Positions 17,527 through 25,053 of a stretch of 50,382 nt of DNA are shown piece after piece (positions within the stretch are counted from its first letter, which is position 1; each line of letters starts with the position of its first letter). Source of the stretch: WRIS01 sp050945135 (GTDB lineage: Bacteria; Actinomycetota; Coriobacteriia; Coriobacteriales; Eggerthellaceae); NCBI GenBank assembly GCA_050945135.1, contig JBMNSJ010000009.1:1-50382 (forward strand). Direction: 5' to 3'. The notes under the pieces were generated by a model. It saw only the letters and a program-made list of their open reading frames with translations. It made no database searches and had not been told where the DNA came from. Both the position numbers and the translations under genes were made by a program.

Positions 17527-18513
17527 ATGAGTAACCAAGCGCTAGAAAAGATTGAATTAACCAAGCCTGTAATTGCGATTGTGGGTCCTACTGCTTCTGG
17601 AAAGAGCTCTCTCGCGCAAGAATTGGCGACATTTCTTAATGGTGAAATAATCAGCGCTGACTCGATGCAGGTTTATCGTGTTATGAACATCGGCACGGGA
17701 AAAGTTCCAGTTTCTGAGCGACGGGTTAAGCATTGGGGGCTTGATTTATGCAGTCCCAGCGAGACCTATTCAGTGGCACATTTCCAGGAGTATGCACGCG
17801 ATTGCTTTAGTCGCATAGCTGCAAGAGGAAAGCGGGTTATCCTTTGCGGAGGAACAGGCCTATATGTGGCTGCTGCGATAGATGACTTTCATTTTCCGAA
17901 GGGCGAGCAGCTAGATAACGCAACGCGTAGCCACTATATGCGCGTGGCCGAAACTATGGGACAACAACACCTTTGGAATGAGTTACAAAAGAAAGATCCT
18001 GCAAGTGCCGAGTTAATACATCCTAACAATGTGCGTCGCGTGGTGAGGGCGTTTGAAATGCTTGAAGAAGGTACGAGTTACGCTCAACAAAATGCAAATG
18101 CGAAATCTATAGCTTCGATAGTACCCGCCATACAGATTGGTTTGCGAGTAGATCCGGATTTGCTTAATAGAAAAATTAATACGCGCGTTGATGAGATGAT
18201 ATCTTTGGGTCTTGTGGATGAAGTTGCAAGTTTGCTGTCACAGGGTTTTCGCGAAAGCATCACCTCTCCTCAAGCAATTGGGTATAAGGAAATCGTTGAA
18301 ATGCTTGAAGGGAATTGCAGCCTGGATGAAGCAATAGAAGCAATTAAGCTAGCGACAAGACGATATGCAAAACGGCAACGTAGTTGGTTTAAGCGTGATT
18401 CCCGTATATTCTGGATAGATGCAGATACGAAAAGCACGAAAGAGCTTTTGGAAGAAGCGCTTGCAATTATTGAAGAGCAAGACGAAAAAGCACGTATAGA
18501 AAACGGTAGTTAG
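17527..18513 (+). CDS. miaA: tRNA dimethylallyltransferase
   Basis: MiaA transfers dimethylallyl to N6 of A37 in tRNA, giving the substrate of MiaB. The 328-residue protein has the P-loop GPTASGKSS (20-28), the ISADSMQVYR substrate motif and GTGLYVAA. The end has the KLATRRYAKRQRSWFKRD sequence typical of the family. hflX begins 3 bases after its stop, so miaB-miaA-hflX form one unit. Confidence 0.95.
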   Translation: MSNQALEKIELTKPVIAIVGPTASGKSSLAQELATFLNGEIISADSMQVYRVMNIGTGKVPVSERRVKHWGLDLCSPSETYSVAHFQEYARDCFSRIAARGKRVILCGGTGLYVAAAIDDFHFPKGEQLDNATRSHYMRVAETMGQQHLWNELQKKDPASAELIHPNNVRRVVRAFEMLEEGTSYAQQNANAKSIASIVPAIQIGLRVDPDLLNRKINTRVDEMISLGLVDEVASLLSQGFRESITSPQAIGYKEIVEMLEGNCSLDEAIEAIKLATRRYAKRQRSWFKRDSRIFWIDADTKSTKELLEEALAIIEEQDEKARIENGS

Positions 18514-18516
18514 CCT

Positions 18517-19809
18517 ATGGCAAAAAAAGAGTATTACGAGATTGACAATCCTTTAATTGAAAAGGCAATTCTGGTGGGTATTGATAGGGGAGATCCAACA
18601 TGGCCTTTGTCAGAAAGCTTAGCTGAACTTGAGCGATTAGCGAATACTGCTGGAGCTGAGGTCGTGTCGAGCATTACGCAAAAGATTGAGACCCCAAATC
18701 CGCGCACATTTATCGGAAAGGGAAAAGCTGAGGAAATGGCGGCACTATGCAGAAGCCATGCGGTTGATGTAGTAATAATCGATGATGATCTTTCGCCATC
18801 TCAGCAATCCAACTTGGAGAAAATTGTTCCCAAAGACGTGAAAGTCATTGATCGAACCGCCCTCATCTTGGACATTTTTGCCCTTCACGCAACAAGTAAA
18901 GAGGGAAGGCTACAGGTAAGACTGGCGCAAAATGAGTACCTTTTACCACGCCTGCGAGGTATGTGGCAACATCTTGCTTCAAATAGAATGGGCGGCGGAG
19001 TCGGTTCGCGCTTTGGTGAAGGTGAAAGCCAACTAGAGGTTGATAGGCGTATGGTGCGAAAGCGTATTACTGTTATTAAGCGAGAGCTCAAGCAGCTAGA
19101 AGAAGTACGTAAAATTCAACGTGAAAGCCGTTATCGGAGTGGAATATTTAAGGTAGCTTTGGCTGGCTATACAAATGCAGGCAAATCAAGCTTGCTCAAT
19201 CGACTAACTGATGCGCAGGTGTTGAGCTACGATAAGCTTTTTGCGACACTTGATTCAACAACCCGAAAATTAGTTTTACCGGAGGGCCGCGAGGTAACTC
19301 TGACCGATACGGTTGGTTTTATTCAGAAGCTACCTACTAATTTGGTTGAAGCGTTTAAGTCTACGCTTGATGAGATTGTTGGTGCGGATTTAATTCTGCA
19401 TGTTATTGATTCTTCTTCAGATGAATACGAAGCGCAGATGACTTCTGTTGAGGAAGTGCTCGAGTCTATCGGCGCGCAAAGCATTAAACGACTCGAAATA
19501 TTCAATAAGACAGATTTGCTTAATGACGAGGAAAAACAGTCTTTGTCATCACGTAATAAAAATGCCATACTGGTTTCGGCAAAAACAGGAGAAGGCATCG
19601 AAGACCTCATTGCCGCTATAGCGCGTATTGCGGCGGCACAAGAAGAGCTCATTAAAGTGCTGATTCCTTTTACTCGGGGAGATGTAGTAAATGCAGCGCA
19701 CGAAAAATGCCACATTATCAGCGAAGAGCATCTGGAAAATGGAACGCTCATAACTATGCGCGTAAATCAGCAAAATCTTCCTCTTTTCGAAAGATTCTTG
19801 ATGTCTTAA
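18517..19809 (+). CDS. hflX: Ribosome-associated GTPase HflX
   Basis: HflX is a GTPase that binds the large ribosomal subunit and splits stalled or stress-inactivated ribosomes. The 430-residue protein has the HflX N-terminal domain (PRTFIGKGKAEE), a glycine-rich MGGGVGSRFGEGESQ linker segment, coiled coil, and G domain: G1 GYTNAGKSS (near 217), G3 DTVGFIQKLP, G4 NKTDLL. It follows miaA, as in many bacteria. It converges with lexA, with only 14 bases between the stops and no clear terminator. Confidence 0.94.
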   Translation: MAKKEYYEIDNPLIEKAILVGIDRGDPTWPLSESLAELERLANTAGAEVVSSITQKIETPNPRTFIGKGKAEEMAALCRSHAVDVVIIDDDLSPSQQSNLEKIVPKDVKVIDRTALILDIFALHATSKEGRLQVRLAQNEYLLPRLRGMWQHLASNRMGGGVGSRFGEGESQLEVDRRMVRKRITVIKRELKQLEEVRKIQRESRYRSGIFKVALAGYTNAGKSSLLNRLTDAQVLSYDKLFATLDSTTRKLVLPEGREVTLTDTVGFIQKLPTNLVEAFKSTLDEIVGADLILHVIDSSSDEYEAQMTSVEEVLESIGAQSIKRLEIFNKTDLLNDEEKQSLSSRNKNAILVSAKTGEGIEDLIAAIARIAAAQEELIKVLIPFTRGDVVNAAHEKCHIISEEHLENGTLITMRVNQQNLPLFERFLMS

Positions 19810-19823
19810 TTACCTTAAGGTTC

Positions 19824-20468
19824 TTATAGGCGCCTAAAAACAGCAACCACTTTGCCAGCAATTGCGCAATCATTAGTGATGATTGGCTCCATAGATGAGT
19901 TTTCGGGTTGAAGTCGGATGTGATCTGATTCCTTGTAGAAGCGCTTAACGGTTGCGCCATCATCTATAAGGGCAACGACGATATCGCCATTGTTAGCGAC
20001 TGGCTGCTCTTTCACAACAACGTAATCGCCGCTATTGATTCCGGCCTCAATCATGGAATCACCTCGTACCGAAAGCAGGAAGGCAGCAGAATCGCCAACG
20101 ATATCGGTGGGTAGGGTAATGGTGTCAACAATATTTTCTTGGGCTAGAATGGGAGAACCTGCTGCCACGTCGCCTACAAGAGGAAGATCAAGGGTTTTAC
20201 TAAAGCTTGGTTGAATAATAGTAGGCTCAGGTGAACTTGTGTTTCCCTGGAGTGGATAGGTAAGAGCAATTGAACGTGATTTTAGCGGATCGCGCTTAAT
20301 AAGCCCCTTTTCTTCAAGAGCCTTTAGATGTACATGAACTGTTGAAGGGGAGGACAAGCCAAGGCTTTGGCATACCTCACGTACTGTGGGGCCATAACCC
20401 TTTTCTCTGATGCAATCTTCAATACTATTAAGAACGGCTTGCTGTCGTTTGGTGACTTTTTCTGCCAT
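19824..20468 (-). CDS. lexA: LexA repressor
   Basis: LexA represses SOS genes and is inactivated by RecA-stimulated self-cleavage. Residues 1-65 hold the winged helix (TVREVCQSLGLSSPSTVHVHL); A103-G104 (VAAGSPI) is the cleavage bond; S138 (RGDSMIEAG) and K175 (ATVKRF) are the catalytic dyad. At 214 residues it is full length. The start at 20468 follows an AAAGGATAGG stretch. Box A of the SOS operators (20489-20502) lies 20 bases before its start, so it should be autoregulated. Confidence 0.96.
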   Translation of the reverse strand: MAEKVTKRQQAVLNSIEDCIREKGYGPTVREVCQSLGLSSPSTVHVHLKALEEKGLIKRDPLKSRSIALTYPLQGNTSSPEPTIIQPSFSKTLDLPLVGDVAAGSPILAQENIVDTITLPTDIVGDSAAFLLSVRGDSMIEAGINSGDYVVVKEQPVANNGDIVVALIDDGATVKRFYKESDHIRLQPENSSMEPIITNDCAIAGKVVAVFRRL

Positions 20469-20488
20469 TGTCCTATCCTTTCAATATA

Positions 20489-20502
20489 CGAACAAATGTT
20501 TT
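20489..20502. promoter_or_regulatory. SOS box A (lexA proximal)
   Basis: CGAACAAATGTTTT matches the consensus CGAACRNRYGTTYG except at the last base. It lies between lexA and its upstream promoter region and would give autorepression. Confidence 0.78.
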
Positions 20503-20511
20503 AAAAATGTA

Positions 20512-20540
20512 TTGACATGAACCTTTGTTCGCCTTATAGT
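20512..20540 (+). promoter_or_regulatory. Divergent SOS promoter with SOS box B in the spacer
   Basis: TTGACA (20512-20517) and TATAGT (20535-20540) are 17 bases apart, a near-ideal housekeeping promoter reading toward the small membrane protein gene at 20584. The spacer contains TGAACCTTTGTTCG (20518-20531), which keeps the GAAC-N4-GTTC core. Confidence 0.8.
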
Positions 20541-20545
20541 ATACA

Positions 20546-20559
20546 CGAACAAAGGTTCT
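20546..20559. promoter_or_regulatory. SOS box C at the expected transcription start
   Basis: CGAACAAAGGTTCT has the GAAC-N4-GTTC core and begins 6 bases after the -10 element. With box B it brackets the -10, implying tight LexA control of the + strand gene. Confidence 0.75.
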
Positions 20560-20583
20560 AGGCAAGAGGCGAGGAGGCATTTT

Positions 20584-20877
20584 ATGAAAAATTATGAAGC
20601 ACACTATGTGGTAGAAGGTTCAACGGCGCTAAAACCCGATTGCCTCGACAACATTATTGAGTTCCCTTATCAACCAATCGAAGATCAGCTAGAAGAATAT
20701 GAAGAGGTCTCTAGGCGTTCATATCTTGGTCGCATATTTGAAAGCGAGTTCTTTCAGACCTTAAAACATGGATCAATCCAAGGAAAGTCCTTTAATCTAG
20801 CAAAACCATGGCAATCATGGCTTACCGGTACTGCTTTTCTAGTTATCGCTCTCGCATGTATCTACTTCAGTAGCTAA
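20584..20877 (+). CDS. Small C-terminally anchored membrane protein under SOS control; candidate cell-division suppressor
   Basis: The 97-residue protein has no recognised domain. Residues 1-78 are polar, with an acidic stretch (DQLEEYEEVSRRS) and a more basic part (KHGSIQGKSFNLAKP). Residues ~79-95 form a single hydrophobic helix (LTGTAFLVIALACIYFS), leaving almost nothing after it, so it should be tail-anchored with the N-terminal part in the cytosol. A GAGGAGG site lies 6 bases before the ATG. It is divergent from lexA and upstream of nrdR, exactly where corynebacteria and mycobacteria have the SOS-induced division suppressors DivS and ChiZ, but it has no LysM domain. The division role is inferred from position and operators only. 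Confidence 0.8.
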   Translation: MKNYEAHYVVEGSTALKPDCLDNIIEFPYQPIEDQLEEYEEVSRRSYLGRIFESEFFQTLKHGSIQGKSFNLAKPWQSWLTGTAFLVIALACIYFSS

Positions 20878-20902
20878 AAACTTTTGATACTCGCCATTTT
20901 CG

Positions 20903-20940
20903 GACCTCCTGCAGTTGTTGCGTTCTGCGGGAGGTCGTTT
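20903..20940 (+). terminator. Terminator after the SOS membrane protein gene
   Basis: GACCTCCTGCAG (20903-20914) pairs with CTGCGGGAGGTC (20925-20936) with one G-T pair, followed by GTTTCATTT. The gap from 20941 to 21112 shows no gene. Confidence 0.75.
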
Positions 20941-21112
20941 CATTTCCGCATCGACTTAGAGCTCATATTTTCGAAGATTGCTGGTTGTTAACTTATCTTC
21001 TCTCGCTCAGAAATGTATATCTAAGAAAATCTTCTTTAAATTTATCCAGGCTTTGTATTGAACCACAATATCTTGTGTGCTAGTCTGTTTCAAATACTAG
21101 AAAGGGAGTGGT

Positions 21113-21562
21113 ATGCGCTGTCCATCATGCGGATATGCAGAATCTAAAGTAGTTGATTCACGACCTTCGGAGGATAATGCGTCGATTCGTCGTCGTCGAG
21201 AGTGCCTTGATTGCGCCTTCCGTTTTACTACGTATGAGCGTCTTGAGAGTACTCCATTAATTGTGGTAAAGACTGATGGATCTTCTGAAGTCTATAATCG
21301 CGATAAACTCTTCAGGGGACTCCTTATTGCTTGCGCTAAGCGTCCTATTTCCTCTAATCAAATCGAGTCGTTAATCGATGAGATTGAGGCTGACCTTCGT
21401 AACAATCTCAAGAATTCTATTAAGTCTAAAGAGCTTGGCGAGATGGTTCTTTCAAAACTCAAAGATCTTGATGATGTTGCCTATGTTCGCTTTGCAAGTG
21501 TTTATAAAGATTTCCAAAACATCGAGGAGTTTGCTCAAGCTCTAGAAGGCTTGAATGGCTAA
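21113..21562 (+). CDS. nrdR: Transcriptional repressor NrdR
   Basis: NrdR represses ribonucleotide reductase genes in response to ATP/dATP. The 149-residue protein has the zinc ribbon with C3, C6, C31 and C34 (MRCPSCG, then RRRRECLDC) and the ATP-cone (VVKTDGSSEVYNRDKLFRGL). An AAAGGGAG site precedes the ATG. The dut start codon overlaps its stop (TAATG), so dUTPase translation is coupled. Position next to lexA is conserved in actinobacteria. Confidence 0.96.
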   Translation: MRCPSCGYAESKVVDSRPSEDNASIRRRRECLDCAFRFTTYERLESTPLIVVKTDGSSEVYNRDKLFRGLLIACAKRPISSNQIESLIDEIEADLRNNLKNSIKSKELGEMVLSKLKDLDDVAYVRFASVYKDFQNIEEFAQALEGLNG

Positions 21563-22005
21563 TGTCTCTACCAGTAATTCCGATACAGCTTCTTACTGAT
21601 CAGGCTAAAACTCCGTCTTATACAAGGCCTGGAGATGCTGCGGTTGACTTATGTGCTACCAAGCATATCGTATTGAAACCTTTTGAGCGTTGTCTTGTGC
21701 CTACTGGAGTTTGTCTTGCAATACCTGATGGTTATGCAGGTCTAGTGCTTCCAAGGAGTGGTCTCGCAATAAATCGTGGTTTATCTTTAGTAAATAGTCC
21801 GGGCTTAATTGACAGTAATTATCGAGGTGAGGTCCAGGTTATTGCCATAAATCTTGACCCAAAAGAAAGTATTTCCATCAATGTGCAGGATCGTATTGCG
21901 CAGTTGGTAATAATTAGGGCTGAGGAAATGCGTTTCGAAGAGCGTTGCGAACTCGAAGAAACAATTCGGGGAGAGAATGGTTTTGGCAGCAGCGGTCTTC
22001 AGTAG
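21562..22005 (+). CDS. dut: Deoxyuridine 5'-triphosphate nucleotidohydrolase
   Basis: dUTPase hydrolyses dUTP to dUMP, keeping uracil out of DNA and giving the dTMP precursor. The 147-residue trimeric-type enzyme shows motif 1 RPGDAAVDLCA, motif 2 PRSGLAINRG, motif 3 GLIDSNYRGEVQV, motif 4 RIAQLVII and the C-terminal glycine-rich motif 5 ENGFGSSG. Its start overlaps the nrdR stop. Pairing NrdR and dUTPase places two dNTP-pool functions in one unit next to the SOS genes. Confidence 0.95.
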   Translation: MSLPVIPIQLLTDQAKTPSYTRPGDAAVDLCATKHIVLKPFERCLVPTGVCLAIPDGYAGLVLPRSGLAINRGLSLVNSPGLIDSNYRGEVQVIAINLDPKESISINVQDRIAQLVIIRAEEMRFEERCELEETIRGENGFGSSGLQ

Positions 22006-22107
22006 AAAAGAGGGGATGGAGGGCAGGCAGTGCGGCACACGAAGCTAAAACATAGAATGCCGCTTCCTGATAAGGTGGAAACAACAATATAAACGCAGCT
22101 ACTACCA

Positions 22108-22140
22108 CAATAAAGGCTCCAATAGGAGCCTTTATTGCTT
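22108..22140 (+). terminator. Strong hairpin terminator after dut
   Basis: CAATAAAGGCTCC (22108-22120) pairs perfectly with GGAGCCTTTATTG (22125-22137) around a 4-base loop, followed by CTTT. Both strands could use it. The stretch 22006-22107 shows no gene. Confidence 0.75.
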
Positions 22141-22148
22141 TCGCGGAC

Positions 22149-22196
22149 TTGACCTTAGAGTAACTCTAATGTACAGTATGCTTAGAGTTACTCTAA
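22149..22196 (+). promoter_or_regulatory. merR promoter with two TTAGAGTNACTCTAA operators
   Basis: TTGACC (22149-22154) is followed by operator 1, TTAGAGTAACTCTAA (22155-22169), and a possible -10, TACAGT (22172-22177). Operator 2, TTAGAGTTACTCTAA, is at 22182-22196. Each is a perfect 7-base inverted repeat around one base; centres are 27 bases apart. A palindrome between -35 and -10 is the MerR arrangement, although the spacer here is about 17 bases, not the 19-20 classical for MerR activation. Confidence 0.7.
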
Positions 22197-22241
22197 CCTC
22201 ATCAAAAAGACTCATGAGATAAGCTTAGAAGAGGTGTTTAG

Positions 22242-22643
22242 ATGGACAAAAATGCACAAGAAGTTTCGGCAGATTATAGCAAGCCACGTTATGCGATAAG
22301 CGAAGTTTCCAATATGACAGGTATTTCTGCGTATACTTTGCGTTACTACGATAAGTGCGGCTTTTTCCCAGAGCTCTATCGTGACAAACACAATGTTCGA
22401 AAGTTTTCTAACCAAGATATCGATTTTTTAAAGCTAGTTGATGCTTTGAGAAAAAGTGGATTGTCAATTGAAGGCATTCAGTATTTTGTACGCCTGTGTT
22501 TGCAGGGTGAGAAATCTCGAGCTGAACAATATCGTATTCTTGATGCACAAAAAACGGTACTCGAGTATCAGCTTGCAGAACTACAGAGCAGTCTAGAGGT
22601 TCTTACCGTGGAGAAAGCACGCAGAGAAGTTCAAGACCGATGA
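22242..22643 (+). CDS. MerR family transcriptional regulator
   Basis: The 133-residue protein has a MerR winged helix near residues 15-85 (YAISEVSNMTGISAYTLRYY, then FSNQDIDFLKLVDALRKSGL) and an antiparallel coiled-coil helix to the end. It lacks the three-Cys metal site of MerR/ZntR; cysteines are at DKCGFF and RLCLQG. The size and the RLCLQG region resemble the AdhR/NmlR group that senses aldehydes or electrophiles, but effector identity is inference. AGAGGTG lies 5 bases before the ATG. Two palindromes sit upstream and two more near neighbouring genes, so it is probably a local regulator. Confidence 0.88.
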   Translation: MDKNAQEVSADYSKPRYAISEVSNMTGISAYTLRYYDKCGFFPELYRDKHNVRKFSNQDIDFLKLVDALRKSGLSIEGIQYFVRLCLQGEKSRAEQYRILDAQKTVLEYQLAELQSSLEVLTVEKARREVQDR

Positions 22644-22793
22644 GTATGCTAAAGTTTTCAAAAGAGATTGAAAAATGGCAAATTTGCTGACCCAAAGTTC
22701 AGGCAAGAATAAGATAGGGCCTTAGAACGGCTCTCAGAGCTTCGTTTATGTAATGCCTGGTCAAAGCCTGGTTATAGAGCATTAAGGTGTAAT

Positions 22794-23204
22794 ATGAGCA
22801 ATTACAACGACAATAAAGATCAAAATCCAATTATCATTAACGGAAATCCCGATCCTATTCGCAATATTAAAACTATTCAAAAGTATTTGCTTGCTTCAGC
22901 GCTTTGCTGGGGTGTGTCAATGTTTTTCGCGGGCATTATTCTGAGTGCAGCAGGAGCTGTTTGCTCGTTTATAGCTTTAAGGAAAGCCTTGCAACTTGAG
23001 AAGCAAGGTAGCCAATATACAGAAATTTCTAAGCGTTTAAAAATACTGAGCATGATTTGTCTAGCTGCGTGTGTCTTAGTATTTGCTGCAACCGTAATTT
23101 CACTCATTATTTTGTTTCCGGTACTCTTAGAAGCGGTTGAGTCGGGTGATTACTCAGCACTAGGCCTTGGTTCATCGGGTAATTCGAGTTCTTCCGTATG
23201 GTAA
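22794..23204 (+). CDS. Small membrane protein, unknown function
   Basis: A 136-residue protein with no recognised family. Residues ~1-35 are polar (Asn/Asp-rich start). Hydrophobic segments cover about 37-65 (LLASALCWGVSMFFAGIILS and on, possibly two helices) and 85-112 (a Leu/Ala/Cys-rich helix ending IILFPVLL). The tail is Gly/Ser-rich. AAGGTG precedes the ATG. It is 150 bases after the MerR gene, in the same direction; the gap shows no gene or terminator, so read-through from merR is possible. Confidence 0.7.
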   Translation: MSNYNDNKDQNPIIINGNPDPIRNIKTIQKYLLASALCWGVSMFFAGIILSAAGAVCSFIALRKALQLEKQGSQYTEISKRLKILSMICLAACVLVFAATVISLIILFPVLLEAVESGDYSALGLGSSGNSSSSVW

Positions 23205-23263
23205 ATATAAGTCTGATAATATATCTTATGTAAAGTAATGTATTTAAGAGAGTATTACTATTT

Positions 23264-23314
23264 ATGGCTGATGAAAATAATATGATGGAGAAGAATCCTT
23301 CCCTGACGGTATGA
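23264..23314 (+). CDS. Short upstream reading frame coupled to the UPF0114 gene
   Basis: ATG 23264 opens a 16-residue frame (MADENNMMEKNPSLTV) whose TGA at 23312-23314 overlaps the ATG at 23311 as ATGA. The next gene has no good ribosome binding site of its own at the normal distance, so it could be translated by coupling. A frameshift in a longer N-terminus is an alternative reading. Confidence 0.4.
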   Translation: MADENNMMEKNPSLTV

Positions 23315-23820
23315 GCCAACACGAGTATGTAAAGGAAGCCTCCAGGAAAAAGAAGCGAGGCGATCTTGTTGTTGGATGGACGCGCTTCTTAGTTTTGGGT
23401 CCGGTTATCGGGCTGCTTGTAGGCTCGATTGTTCTCGCCATCATGTCACTTCTCACAACAGGTAGCATTACTATCGAGGCGATTAAAGGCACGATGGAGC
23501 TCAAGGAACTTCTTGTCGAGTTTGTTCAGGTAGCTGACATCTTCCTTCTCGCAGTGGTTCTCTACGTTATGTCTTTAGGTCTCTATTCCCTATTTATTTC
23601 CGATGACATTCCATTGCCTCACTGGCTTGAATTCCATACCCTTAACGATCTTAAGGAAAAACTTGTTTCTATCGTTGGAGTTGCGCTCGCGGTTTATTAC
23701 TTTGGTCGAGTTATCGGTGGAGACGCTCCGCTTAACGTTTTGTACGAAGGTCTAGGAATTGCTGCAGTTATTATTGCTCTCGCCTATTTTATGCAACATT
23801 TAACCAAGAGAAAAAAGTAG
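23311..23820 (+). CDS. UPF0114 / YqhA-like membrane protein
   Basis: The 169-residue protein has three or four membrane segments: about 26-52, 72-96, 117-135 and 140-160. The segment LYSLFISDDIPLPHWLEF and the LKEKLVSIVGVALAVYYFG region match the YqhA/UPF0114 family, whose function is unknown. It starts with a basic cytosolic stretch (KEASRKKKRGD) and ends in a basic tail (LTKRKK). It overlaps a short upstream frame. One imperfect copy of the MerR-type palindrome begins 2 bases after its stop. Confidence 0.82.
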   Translation: MSQHEYVKEASRKKKRGDLVVGWTRFLVLGPVIGLLVGSIVLAIMSLLTTGSITIEAIKGTMELKELLVEFVQVADIFLLAVVLYVMSLGLYSLFISDDIPLPHWLEFHTLNDLKEKLVSIVGVALAVYYFGRVIGGDAPLNVLYEGLGIAAVIIALAYFMQHLTKRKK

Positions 23821-23821
23821 C

Positions 23822-23836
23822 TTAGAGTAACTCTAG
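23822..23836. promoter_or_regulatory. Third TTAGAGTNACTCTAA copy (one mismatch), between convergent genes
   Basis: TTAGAGTAACTCTAG lies just after the stop of the UPF0114 gene and overlaps the last codons of the convergent hydrolase gene. It matches the palindrome upstream of merR except for the last base. There is no T-run, so it is not an obvious terminator. Confidence 0.55.
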
Positions 23837-24843
23837 CCTAAGCCGTGGCTTTTAATGCGATACTCAAAGCTTTCGTTTGTTGGTGTTCGTAAAACGAGAT
23901 TTCGGTGCTCTAAGTAATTGAGATATCCGATGGTCTCACAAACTGCCTTCCACTGCCCTGCTGCGCTGCGTTTTTCCCACGGGATACGGCGTGGCTGGTT
24001 GAGTAAGGTATACACAATCGCAATGAATTCTTTTGTTCCTGCAGAGACAATTTCAAATGTCTGATCTACCCTTCTCGTATGGTGATTGATGATTTTCTGG
24101 GTACTAGCTTTGATGTCGGTAAATACGTGCCCGTGACCAGGTAGTATGAGCTTAGCATCGTATCGACTTACTTTTTCTAAGCTCTCGAAGAAATCTCCTA
24201 GTTCATCATCGAACCCTTCTACATAGATACTGGGAGTAATCGATTCGATGATGTGATCGCCGGAAAACATGATTTTATTTTCGGGCTCCCAAAAACATAT
24301 TTCGCAGAAGTCATGCCCCGGTGTTTCTATGACTTCAAGTTTATAGTTGCCGATTTCGATAACGTCACCATCATGAACAGTGGTCAAGGGAGCGTCTATG
24401 CGAGGCGAATACATGGCTGCCTCGACTTCTTCGTCTAGCATTGTTCCTACATCAGGTATATTCTTCTTAAAGGCTCTTAATGGTGGTAAAAAATTATCAA
24501 AGCGTGTTCTGAGCCGTCGTCTCTGCTGTGATAGATCATCCATGCTTGAAAATACGGGCATGCCGGGTTTCCATATTCTTTCAAGTCCGCCCAAATGGTC
24601 TGCATGAGCGTGTGTTGCGAGAATGGAAACCGAATCCCAGGAAATGCCAAGCTTGTCGAGAGCGGCATCAAATACGGTTTTAGAGATGTCGGCATCATAA
24701 CCGACGTCAACAAGAGCACTATTATTGTTGCCCCTGATAAGATAACTATTCAGTCGACCGAATGCTTTCAGACTTGGAACGTGAATCTGAAAGATGTCCG
24801 GCGCAACTTCTTCCATTTCGAGACGAAATACGTCATTACTCAT
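23833..24843 (-). CDS. Metallo-beta-lactamase-fold hydrolase
   Basis: The 336-residue protein has the MBL core with the metal motif THAHADHLGG (H78, H80, D82, H83), a distal His in the GHDFCEICFW segment, SGDHII and PGHGHVF. A ~90-residue C-terminal part (KSAAGQWKAV-type region, YLEHRNLV) looks like the winged-helix domain of LACTB2-like hydrolases. Substrate unknown; thioester or nucleic-acid hydrolysis are both possible. The start ATG at 24843 gives the family-like MSNDVFRLEMEEVAPDIF beginning, with AAAGGATGG upstream; the frame stays open to 24936. It is divergent from the iron-sulfur gene and shares a 210-base intergenic stretch with it. Confidence 0.85.
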   Translation of the reverse strand: MSNDVFRLEMEEVAPDIFQIHVPSLKAFGRLNSYLIRGNNNSALVDVGYDADISKTVFDAALDKLGISWDSVSILATHAHADHLGGLERIWKPGMPVFSSMDDLSQQRRRLRTRFDNFLPPLRAFKKNIPDVGTMLDEEVEAAMYSPRIDAPLTTVHDGDVIEIGNYKLEVIETPGHDFCEICFWEPENKIMFSGDHIIESITPSIYVEGFDDELGDFFESLEKVSRYDAKLILPGHGHVFTDIKASTQKIINHHTRRVDQTFEIVSAGTKEFIAIVYTLLNQPRRIPWEKRSAAGQWKAVCETIGYLNYLEHRNLVLRTPTNESFEYRIKSHGLG

Positions 24844-24976
24844 TACTATGTACCATCCTTTGACATACTGATGATAACACTGCCAGGAATTCCATGGGTG
24901 TGCTTCGCCGTGACGTGTGCACATTATCGATAACATGACTTATAGCATTCAGGTGAATACCTCGCTTGATCTTTTT

Positions 24977-25000
24977 ATTCCGTGGTAAAAACCACGGAAT
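24977..25000. promoter_or_regulatory. Perfect 10-base inverted repeat between divergent genes
   Basis: ATTCCGTGGT (24977-24986) and ACCACGGAAT (24991-25000) flank AAAA. It is 134 bases before the hydrolase start and 54 before the iron-sulfur gene start. On the - strand it is followed by an A-run, on the + strand by GTATTT, so it is more likely an operator or a leader hairpin than a terminator. Confidence 0.5.
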
Positions 25001-25053
25001 GTATTTCCTTTGCACTGTATGCTTAAACAACTAAAGTGCGAAAGGCGAACAAA

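Noticed and set aside
22644..22793. Small RNA or gene between merR and the membrane protein gene
   Set aside because: No promoter-terminator pair, tRNA-like fold or coding frame could be supported.
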